DNA of 24,792 nucleotides from Bacteroidota bacterium (GTDB lineage: Bacteria > Bacteroidota > Ignavibacteria > SZUA-365): contig JAEYUG010000014.1 in the NCBI GenBank assembly GCA_023432805.1, positions 1 to 24,792 on the forward strand, in the 5' to 3' direction. Under the pieces are notes generated by a model that was not told the origin of the DNA, did no database searches, and worked only from the letters and a program-made list of their open reading frames with translations. Numbering within the stretch: position 1 is the stretch's first letter; each line of letters opens with the position of its first letter. A program made the translations under genes and the position numbers. Below are positions 15,609 through 22,012 of the stretch, in pieces.

Positions 15609-16997
15609 TCAGTACCGCGCGTTCTTCGGCGTACGTGGAAACGGGATCACGTCGCGGATGTTCGCCATGCCGGTCACGAACTGCACGAGCCGCTCGAAGC
15701 CCAGCCCGAATCCCGCATGGGGATGCGTGCCGAAGCGCCGCAGATCGAGATACCAGTCGTAGGCGTGCGCGTCGAGACCCATCTCGGCGATGCGCGCCTC
15801 GAGCCGCACCAGATCGTCTTCGCGCTGCGAACCGCCGATGATCTCGCCGATGCCCGGAAACAGAATGTCCATCGCCCGCACCGTGCGCCCGTCGTCGTTC
15901 AGCTTCATGTAGAACGCCTTGATGTCCTTCGGATAGTCGATCACGATCACGGGACGCGCAAAATGCTCTTCGGACAGATACCGCTCGTGCTCGGTCTGCA
16001 GATCCATCCCCCACGAAACAGGGAACTGGAACTCCCGACCGGACTGCGTGAGAATCTCGATCGCCTCGGTGTAGGTTACGCGCGCGAATTCAGAGGCCAC
16101 GATCTTCTCGAGCCGCGTCACCAGCTCCGCGTCGTACATCTTCGCGAGAAACGCCAGATCGTCGGCATTGCGCGCAAGCACGCGGCCGATGATGTGCGTG
16201 AGAAAGGCCTCGGCGATCTCCATGTCGTCGTGAATGTCTGCGAAGGCCATCTCCGGCTCGACCATCCAGAACTCCGCCAGATGCCGCGCCGTGTTCGAAT
16301 TCTCCGCACGGAAGGTCGGACCGAACGTGTACACGTCGCCCAGCGCACTGCAGTAGTTCTCGACCGCCAACTGGCCTGACACCGTCAAAAACGTCTCGCG
16401 TCCGAAGAAGTCCTCGGCATAGTCGACATGTCCGTCGTCGCGGCGCGGGGGATTCCCGACATCGAGGGTCGTGACACGAAACATCTGGCCCGCACCCTCT
16501 GCATCCGAGGCGGTGATGATCGGCGTGTGAATGTAGAGGAAGCCTCGCGCGTCGAAGAATTCGTGGATCGCCATCGCCGCCGTGTGCCGCACGCGGAAGA
16601 TCGCGCCGTAGGTGTTGGTACGGGGACGCAGGTGCGCGATGTCGCGCAGATACTCGAGCGTCATCTTCTTCTTCTGGATCGGATACGACTCGGCGTCGGC
16701 CGTGCCGTACACGTGCACGCGGTGTGCGTGGATCTCATGCGCCTGACCCTGACCGGGACTTTCGACCAGCGCCCCCTCGATCTCGACCGAGGCGCCCGTC
16801 GTGAGCGCGCGCACCGCGTCGATGCCTTCGAGCTCGCCGTCGGCGACGACCTGAATGCCGGCCATCGACGAGCCGTCGTTGATGGTGAGAAAGACGATGC
16901 CCTTCGAGTCGCGCTTCGTGCGGACCCAGCCGCGGATGAGCACCTCGCCGCCCGCCTCGGGGCGCCTGCTCAGATCGATGATTCTGCTGCGTTGCAT
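15609..16997 (-). CDS. asnS: Asparaginyl-tRNA synthetase
   Basis: Charges tRNA-Asn with asparagine in the cytoplasm. It has 462 residues, close to the usual length of bacterial AsnRS (about 465). An N-terminal OB-fold anticodon-binding domain (about 1-105; VLIRGWVRTKRDSKGIVFL) precedes the class II catalytic core. Motif 2 is visible at FRAENSNTARHLAEFWMVEP and motif 3 at GFGLGFERLVQFVTG. The C-terminus DVIPFPRTPKNARY matches AsnRS and not AspRS or LysRS. ATG at 16997 is chosen over an in-frame start 45 bases upstream because it gives the normal N-terminus and follows AGGA. Divergent from the pyrophosphatase gene with a 111-bp spacer. Identification is firm. Confidence 0.97.
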   Translation of the reverse strand: MQRSRIIDLSRRPEAGGEVLIRGWVRTKRDSKGIVFLTINDGSSMAGIQVVADGELEGIDAVRALTTGASVEIEGALVESPGQGQAHEIHAHRVHVYGTADAESYPIQKKKMTLEYLRDIAHLRPRTNTYGAIFRVRHTAAMAIHEFFDARGFLYIHTPIITASDAEGAGQMFRVTTLDVGNPPRRDDGHVDYAEDFFGRETFLTVSGQLAVENYCSALGDVYTFGPTFRAENSNTARHLAEFWMVEPEMAFADIHDDMEIAEAFLTHIIGRVLARNADDLAFLAKMYDAELVTRLEKIVASEFARVTYTEAIEILTQSGREFQFPVSWGMDLQTEHERYLSEEHFARPVIVIDYPKDIKAFYMKLNDDGRTVRAMDILFPGIGEIIGGSQREDDLVRLEARIAEMGLDAHAYDWYLDLRRFGTHPHAGFGLGFERLVQFVTGMANIRDVIPFPRTPKNARY

Positions 16998-17108
16998 AAG
17001 TCCTGCAATGATGAGTACACGTCCAACTTCGCAATGTACCACATTTTCAGAAAGGTCGGTTTGTTTCGCATATTGCGCCCCATCACCTCACCAGCAACCA
17101 CCCCCGCC

Positions 17109-17651
17109 ATGAACCTGGCAGACATTCCGATCGGAGACGAGGCACCCGGCATCGTACCCGCCGTGATCGAGATCCCGAAGAATAGCCGCAACAAGTACAT
17201 CTACGACCTCACCCTCGAGCTCTTCCGACTCAAGCGCGTACTCCACTCCGCCGTCCAGTACCCGGCCGCGTACGGCTTTGTGCCCCAGACGCTGTGGGAC
17301 GACGACGAACCCCTCGACATCATCGTGCTCGGCGACGAACCCTTCTCGCCCGGCGTGCTCGTGCGCACACGGCCCGTCGGACTCCTCCTCATCCAGGACG
17401 ACGACGAACTCGACAGCAAGGTGCTCGCCGTGCCCGTCGGAGATCCCCGCTTCGCCGACATGACCGAGATCACGCACGTCTCCGCCCACCTCCTCCGCGA
17501 AATCGAACACTTCTTCGAATCCTACAAGCAGCTCGAGGGAACTCACGTCCGCAGCTTCGGATGGAATCCCGCGACCTTCGCCCACCAGGCCATCACCCGT
17601 GGCATGCGCGCCTACACCACCCATCACACATGGGTCTCGTCGGAGGATTGA
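17109..17651 (+). CDS. ppa: Inorganic pyrophosphatase, family I
   Basis: Hydrolyses pyrophosphate to phosphate in the cytoplasm and so pulls biosynthetic reactions forward, including tRNA charging by the divergent asnS. It has 180 residues, usual for the bacterial family. Numbering almost matches the E. coli enzyme: K29, R43, Y55, D65, D70, D97, D102, K104 and a YK pair at 139-140 are present. The signature is DDEPLDI: the position of E. coli D67, thought to be the general base, is Glu here. The ATG at 17109 gives the standard N-terminus (MNLADIPIGD); upstream in-frame codons run antisense to asnS and are rejected. The stop overlaps the next gene's start by one base (TGATG). Confidence 0.95.
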   Translation: MNLADIPIGDEAPGIVPAVIEIPKNSRNKYIYDLTLELFRLKRVLHSAVQYPAAYGFVPQTLWDDDEPLDIIVLGDEPFSPGVLVRTRPVGLLLIQDDDELDSKVLAVPVGDPRFADMTEITHVSAHLLREIEHFFESYKQLEGTHVRSFGWNPATFAHQAITRGMRAYTTHHTWVSSED

Positions 17652-18583
17652 TGCACGCGATCGAAACCACACATCTGACGAAGATCTACAACCCGAAGCG
17701 CAAGGCGGCCATCACCGCCCTCGACGGCGTGTCGCTCACCGTTGCGCCCGGCGAGATCTTCGGACTGCTCGGTCCCAACGGTGCCGGCAAAACCACCTTC
17801 ATCAAATTGCTGCTTGAGATCGTCTTCCCCACCGCGGGCAGCGCGCGCGTGCTCGGCCATCCGGCGGGATCCATCGAGGCCAAGGCGCGTCTCGGCTACC
17901 TCCCGGAAAATCACCGCTACCCGTCCTACCTGACCGGCGAGCAGGTGCTCGGCTACTTCGGCGCCCTCGGCGGCATCACGCCCGACACGCTCCGCACCCA
18001 GATCGACCGTGTGCTTGCGCTCACCGGCATGACCGAATGGCGCCGGGTGAAGATCCGCAAATACTCGAAGGGCATGATGCAGCGCATCGGCCTCGCCCAG
18101 TCCCTGCTCGGCGATCCCGCCCTCATCATCCTCGACGAACCCACCGACGGCGTCGATCCCATCGGCCGCCGCGACATCCGCGAACTGCTCGTACGCCTGC
18201 GCGACGCGGGCACGACCGTCTTCATCAACTCGCACCTCCTCAGCGAAGTCGAGATGGTCTGCGACCGCGTGGCGATCCTCAACAAGGGACGCCTCGTGCG
18301 CGAGGGACGCGTGCGCGATCTGACCAGCCAGAGCGACGTCTACACCGTCACCCTCGACGGCATCCTGCCCGAATCCCTGCGCATGCAGTGGGAGGCCCTG
18401 CGCGCCCCGGTTGCACCCTCCGCCGACGGCCGCACGCTCACCATCACCGCTGCCGACAAGTCCGCACTCAACGCCCGCATCGACGAGCTCCGCGCGGCGG
18501 GCATCACGATCGAAACCATCGAGCACAAGAAGCAGAGCCTCGAAGACATGTTCATCGACGTCATCGGCAGGGAGAACGCATGA
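17651..18583 (+). CDS. ABC transporter ATP-binding protein (ABC-2 exporter type)
   Basis: The 310-residue ATPase of a membrane transporter. Walker A GPNGAGKT at 41-48, signature YSKGMMQR at 138-145, Walker B LIILDEP at 158-164 and H-loop H195 are all present. The Q-loop position reads LPEN, as in many CcmA/NatA-like ATPases. A C-terminal extension of about 80 residues has the usual accessory fold of this class. The start overlaps the ppa stop (TGATG) and uses GGAGG inside the end of ppa, so translation is likely coupled. It ends with a 4-base overlap (ATGA) with the permease. Transported substrate unknown; drug, lipid or Na+ export and gliding/envelope roles all occur in the family. Confidence 0.95.
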   Translation: MHAIETTHLTKIYNPKRKAAITALDGVSLTVAPGEIFGLLGPNGAGKTTFIKLLLEIVFPTAGSARVLGHPAGSIEAKARLGYLPENHRYPSYLTGEQVLGYFGALGGITPDTLRTQIDRVLALTGMTEWRRVKIRKYSKGMMQRIGLAQSLLGDPALIILDEPTDGVDPIGRRDIRELLVRLRDAGTTVFINSHLLSEVEMVCDRVAILNKGRLVREGRVRDLTSQSDVYTVTLDGILPESLRMQWEALRAPVAPSADGRTLTITAADKSALNARIDELRAAGITIETIEHKKQSLEDMFIDVIGRENA

Positions 18584-19410
18584 AACTCGCCGCCATCATC
18601 CGCGACACCTTCCGCGAGGCCCTCGCCCGCAAGACCATCATCGGTTTCTTCGCGGTCTCGACCTTCTTTCTCGTCATCGCCCTCATCACCGCCCTCGCCA
18701 CCGACGTGGCGAACCTCATGCCGCAATCCAGCGTCCAGATCGGCACGCCCGACGGCGCACGTGTGATGACCATCGCCGACATCGCGATTGCTATGCAGGC
18801 CGCCCTCACCAGCCTGCTGCACCTGGCCGCCCTCTTCCTTTCGATCTTCGCCACGGCGGGCATTCTCCCGAACATGCTCGAGCGGGGATCCATTGACCTG
18901 CTCCTCTCCAAGCCCGTCTCGCGTCTCGAGATCCTCGCCGGCAAGTATCTCGGCGGACTCCTGATCGTGGCCGCGAACGTCACCTACTACGTCTCCGGCA
19001 TGTTCCTGATCATGTCTCTCGACACAGGATTCTGGAACTGGGGCTTCCTCACCGTGATCCTCCCGGTCACCTTCTCCTTCGCGGTGCTGTGGAGCGCGAT
19101 GCTTCCGCTGGGGCTTGCAAGCCGCTCGAGTGCGCTGACCATCATCCTGATGTATGCCTTCCTCTACTTCATCGCGCCCCTGCTGTACTCGCGCGAGATG
19201 TTCCTCTTCCAGTTCCTGACCAACGAAAACCTCCAAGGCCTGATCACCGGACTCTACTACATCCTCCCCAAGCCCGGCGCGATGAGCGATCTGGCTGTCG
19301 CGATGGTGGCCGGACATGCGATCGACTGGATGCCGGTGTGGTCCACCGCCCTCTTCGCCGCGGCCATGATCGCTCTCGCGGTGTGGATGTTTCGCCGTCG
19401 AGACTGCTGA
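18580..19410 (+). CDS. ABC-2 type transporter permease
   Basis: A 276-residue integral membrane protein with about six hydrophobic segments: about 20-42, 65-95, 125-150, 150-178, 185-200 and 245-270. The pattern fits ABC-2/NatB/GldF-like permeases, with the conserved SGSIDLLLSKPVSR-like region here as RGSIDLLLSKPVSRLEIL after the second segment. It works with the preceding ATPase, whose stop overlaps its ATG by four bases. The basic C-terminus (MFRRRDC) fits a cytoplasmic end. No periplasmic partner or outer-membrane factor is adjacent. Substrate unknown. Confidence 0.92.
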   Translation: MKLAAIIRDTFREALARKTIIGFFAVSTFFLVIALITALATDVANLMPQSSVQIGTPDGARVMTIADIAIAMQAALTSLLHLAALFLSIFATAGILPNMLERGSIDLLLSKPVSRLEILAGKYLGGLLIVAANVTYYVSGMFLIMSLDTGFWNWGFLTVILPVTFSFAVLWSAMLPLGLASRSSALTIILMYAFLYFIAPLLYSREMFLFQFLTNENLQGLITGLYYILPKPGAMSDLAVAMVAGHAIDWMPVWSTALFAAAMIALAVWMFRRRDC

Positions 19411-19501
19411 TCATCGGCGGAAAAGCAAACATATCGGAGGAGGTCACCGTTTTCTCCCTTGACATCCTACAACGCTGTCGGCGTTTTCCTACACGAGCAT
19501 C

Positions 19502-19654
19502 TTGCGGAAGCCTCAGGGAAAGTGTATCTTCGCCCCGAAGTCAATTTCCGCCTGCAGTTCTCTCGTGTTTGCACCCTGTCGTTGAACTGTAGTTGCCGGA
19601 GGTAAATACGATGTTCCGTGGCGGAATTCATCAACTGTTCTGTGAGGAGGTTGT
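19502..19654 (+). promoter_or_regulatory. Possible promoter and long leader of the cold-shock gene
   Basis: The 244-bp gap before the cold-shock gene holds no credible gene. TTG at 19502-19504 and TATCTTCG at 19525-19532 are 20 bp apart, which fits the Bacteroidota -33/-7 arrangement (TTTG, 19-21 bp, TAnnTTTG) with two mismatches. Transcription from there would leave a leader of more than 110 bases ending in GAGGAGG before the ATG. Long structured leaders are a feature of cold-shock mRNAs. The promoter call is weak; the lack of a gene and the strong ribosome site are directly visible. A TTGACA at 19459-19464 has no matching -10. Confidence 0.35.
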
Positions 19655-19870
19655 ATGGAGCAAGGCACGGTCAAATGGTTCAACAACGCCAAAGGATTCG
19701 GTTTCCTGACGCGGCCGGATGGCAACGACATCTTTGTGCACTATCGTTCCATCGAAGGTGAGGGATACAAGAAACTGAAAACCGGCGAGGAGGTCGAGTT
19801 CGAGATCGAAGACGGGCCGAAGGGCCTGCAGGCGATCAATGTTCGCAAAACGTCTCCCATGGTTTCGTAG
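19655..19870 (+). CDS. Cold-shock protein, CspA family
   Basis: A 71-residue single cold-shock domain, an RNA/DNA-binding OB fold that acts as an RNA chaperone. RNP1 (KGFGFL, 13-18) and RNP2 (DIFVHY, 25-30) are intact, and KWFNNAKGFGF and GPKGLQAINV match the family throughout. Length is standard. A GAGGAGG site lies five bases before ATG, one of the strongest in the window. It has its own terminator at 19901-19934 and a long leader, so it is probably a single-gene unit with post-transcriptional control. Which Csp paralogue it is cannot be told. Confidence 0.97.
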   Translation: MEQGTVKWFNNAKGFGFLTRPDGNDIFVHYRSIEGEGYKKLKTGEEVEFEIEDGPKGLQAINVRKTSPMVS

Positions 19871-19900
19871 TCACGAACCAGCCGCTCCAACGTGTTTCCC

Positions 19901-19934
19901 CCTCTTCAGCGAGCAATCGCTGAAGAGGTTTTTT
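19901..19934 (+). terminator. Rho-independent terminator of the cold-shock gene
   Basis: A perfect 11-bp stem (CCTCTTCAGCG at 19901-19911, CGCTGAAGAGG at 19918-19928) with the loop AGCAAT is followed by six T (19929-19934). It begins 30 bases after the cold-shock stop codon and separates that gene from pgsA. Confidence 0.93.
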
Positions 19935-19983
19935 ATTGCCCGCAATTCCCGTAGCTTTCTCGTTTGTTCGCCAGACCCAGGTC

Positions 19984-20601
19984 ATGTTCTCGACGCTTCC
20001 CAATACCCTGTCGGTGCTGCGCATCGCGCTCTCGCCGGTCTTCTACGCGCTGTTCACCTCGGGCGATCCGCTGCAGCAGCAGTGGTCGCTCGCCGTGTTT
20101 CTCGTTGCCGCACTCACCGACTGGTACGACGGCGTGCTGGCGCGCCGGCACAACACCGTCACCACCATGGGCAAGTTCCTCGATCCCCTTGCCGACAAGG
20201 TGCTCACCTCCGCAGCCTTCATCGCATTCGCGACGACCGGCATGGTGGCGTGGTGGATGGTGCTCGTCATCGTCATCCGTGACATTGCCATCACCCTCCT
20301 GCGCTCGCTTGCGGAAGCCCGGGGCGCGCACATCACCACCTCGAAGTCGGCCCAGACCAAGACTTTCATCCAGATGGCCGTGCTCTACTACCTGCTGCTC
20401 GCGGTGGTCGGACGCGATGTCGCCTGGCTGCGCGGAGCCCTCGGCGTCGACACCTTCGCCGCCCTGCTCGATCCCGTGCTCGTCTACGTGCTCATGCTCG
20501 CCGTCACCCTCATCACCGTGGGGACCGGCGTGCAGTACCTCGTCGACAACCGACCCTTCGTCCGTGCCCTCCTCGTCGGGAGACGCCGTGTCGTCGACTG
20601 A
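19984..20601 (+). CDS. pgsA: CDP-diacylglycerol-glycerol-3-phosphate 3-phosphatidyltransferase
   Basis: Membrane enzyme joining CDP-diacylglycerol and glycerol-3-phosphate to give phosphatidylglycerol phosphate. It has 205 residues, within the family range. The CDP-alcohol phosphotransferase motif is complete: D46, D49, G50, A53, R54, G63, D67, D71 (DWYDGVLARR, then GKFLDPLAD). N-terminal NTLSVLRI is typical of PgsA. Several hydrophobic segments follow. ATG at 19984 is used; a TTG 48 bases upstream lies right after the terminator T-tract and is rejected. The next gene encodes the phosphatase acting on its product, and their reading frames appear to overlap. Confidence 0.93.
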   Translation: MFSTLPNTLSVLRIALSPVFYALFTSGDPLQQQWSLAVFLVAALTDWYDGVLARRHNTVTTMGKFLDPLADKVLTSAAFIAFATTGMVAWWMVLVIVIRDIAITLLRSLAEARGAHITTSKSAQTKTFIQMAVLYYLLLAVVGRDVAWLRGALGVDTFAALLDPVLVYVLMLAVTLITVGTGVQYLVDNRPFVRALLVGRRRVVD

Positions 20602-21103
20602 CCCCGACAGGATGTACATCAAACGCCCCCGCGCGGCGGCGTCCGACGCCCCCCGCCCCCCCTTCTTCGTGCTCGCTCTCGGAAGCGCCCTCGGCACCGG
20701 CTATGCCCCCGTCGCCTCCGGGACCGTCGGCAGCGCCTTCGCCGTCGCGCTCTGGTGGTTCGTCCCCGGCTTCGATCATCCCCTCTTCCTCGCCTCCACC
20801 ATCCTGCTCACCCTCCTGGCCGGCATCCCCGCCGCCGCGGCAATGGAGCGCCTCTACGGCGAGGATCCCTCCCAGGTCGTCATCGACGAAGTCGTCGGGC
20901 AATGGATCGCCCTCCTCTTCCTGCCCAAGACCCTGCTCGCCGCGGCGCTCGCCTTCGCGGCCTTCCGCGCCTTCGACATCCTCAAGCCCCCGCCCGTGCG
21001 GCAGCTCGACGCCATGCACGGCGGCACCGGCATCATGCTCGACGACGTCGCCGCGGGATGCTACGCCCTCGCGGTCGTGCACCTCGCACTGCTCGTTCTC
21101 TGA
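20588..21103 (+). CDS. pgpA: Phosphatidylglycerophosphatase A
   Basis: Removes phosphate from phosphatidylglycerol phosphate to yield phosphatidylglycerol at the inner membrane. About 171 residues from GTG 20588, which has GGGAG five bases upstream and overlaps the pgsA end by 14 bases. ATG at 20612 (163 residues) is the alternative but has a poorly spaced site. Family motifs are visible, numbered from that ATG: GYAPVASGTVGS (30-41), IDEVVGQWIAL (91-101), FRAFDILKPPP (118-128) and GGTGIMLDDVAAG (137-149). Hydrophobic segments alternate with these, as in PgpA. Directly coupled to pgsA, so two consecutive pathway steps share one transcript. Confidence 0.92.
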   Translation: MSSTDPDRMYIKRPRAAASDAPRPPFFVLALGSALGTGYAPVASGTVGSAFAVALWWFVPGFDHPLFLASTILLTLLAGIPAAAAMERLYGEDPSQVVIDEVVGQWIALLFLPKTLLAAALAFAAFRAFDILKPPPVRQLDAMHGGTGIMLDDVAAGCYALAVVHLALLVL

Positions 21104-21151
21104 GCACCGCCGCGCCGGCCACCACCGCTTCCCCACGCCGTTGCAGACCCC

Positions 21152-21928
21152 ATGACCACACCCATGCGCCCGATCCTCCCCGCCATCCACCCCGCGATCC
21201 TCATCCTCGCCGCCCTCCTCTGCGCGCAGCCTCTCCACGCCCAGGATGTCGACGACTTCGAATCCGATCCCGCCCCGACGCGCTCCGCGGGCGGCATCTT
21301 CGGCGCGGGAGGCGCCGTGACCCCCATCTGGTTCATGCCGAACATGGATGTCACCAACGCCGAACTCGCGCGCCTCGGCTTCCCCGCCCTGCCGACCGGC
21401 GGCATGTTCATGCTGGGGGGACGAGGATACGCCTACATCATCATCGTGCCGAACCTGCGCGTGGGCGGCATGGGCGCCGGCACCTCCGTCACGGCCGAAC
21501 GCACCAGCGGAAGCCTCCGCGAGGCGAGCAGCATGTCGACCGCCTTCGGCGGCGTGACCCTCGAATACGTCGTGCCCTTCGGACGCTTCCATCTCGCGGC
21601 CGGCGGACTCCTCGGCTGGGGATCGCGCACGCTGACCCTGCAGCGCGCACCCGTGGGAGACAAGTCCTGGCCCGGTGCGCCGGGCGCCCCGGTCGGCGAG
21701 GAACACCGCGTCTATGCGAACAGCTATCTCGCCTGGCAGCCCTGGCTGACCGCGGAGTACGAGATCAGTCCCTTCGTCGTCGCCGGCCTGACCGGCGGAT
21801 GGTACGGCACCTCCGGCAGCACATGGACGCTCAACGACCACTTCCCCGTCACGGGCATGCCCGACTTCAAGAGCGACGGACCCTTCCTCCGCCTCGACCT
21901 CACCATCGGCCTCTTCATCGGAGAATGA
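21152..21928 (+). CDS. Predicted outer-membrane protein, unknown function
   Basis: A 258-residue protein with a signal peptide (hydrophobic AILILAALLCA at 15-25, cleavage near LHAQ at 28-31). After a short acidic region, glycine-rich amphipathic strands suggest a small beta-barrel: GGMFMLGGRGYAYIIIV, GGVTLEYVVPFGRFHLAAGG, LTAEYEISPFVVAGLTGGW, FLRLDLTIGLFIGE. No sorting domain and no lipobox. An in-frame ATG at 21164 could also be the start; neither has a clear ribosome site. It is 48 bp after pgpA and may be cotranscribed. I recognise no named family; barrel topology is inferred from the strand pattern only. Confidence 0.75.
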   Translation: MTTPMRPILPAIHPAILILAALLCAQPLHAQDVDDFESDPAPTRSAGGIFGAGGAVTPIWFMPNMDVTNAELARLGFPALPTGGMFMLGGRGYAYIIIVPNLRVGGMGAGTSVTAERTSGSLREASSMSTAFGGVTLEYVVPFGRFHLAAGGLLGWGSRTLTLQRAPVGDKSWPGAPGAPVGEEHRVYANSYLAWQPWLTAEYEISPFVVAGLTGGWYGTSGSTWTLNDHFPVTGMPDFKSDGPFLRLDLTIGLFIGE

Positions 21929-22012
21929 CCTACCCGGGGGAAGCCTCATCACTGCACTGTTGTGTGAGGAGCGACCGGACCACACGATCAGCAATGGAAC
22001 AAGGTGACTGAC

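Noticed and set aside
14610..16379. Open frame of 589 codons on the + strand, antisense to the Omp28-like gene and asnS
   Set aside because: It spans two well-supported genes in opposite orientation, is dominated by Arg, His and Asp, and has no domain. It reflects the high third-position G+C of the real genes.
16428..17108. N-terminal extension of the pyrophosphatase giving a 407-residue protein
   Set aside because: The extra 227 codons run antisense to asnS and have no family similarity; the product from 17109 has the standard length and residue numbering.
19513..19731. Minus-strand open frame of 72 codons across the cold-shock leader and gene start
   Set aside because: Antisense to a certain gene, no ribosome site, no recognised motif.
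19936..19983. TTG start for pgsA directly after the cold-shock terminator
   Set aside because: The start would lie two bases past the T-tract with no ribosome site; conserved PgsA sequence begins after ATG 19984.
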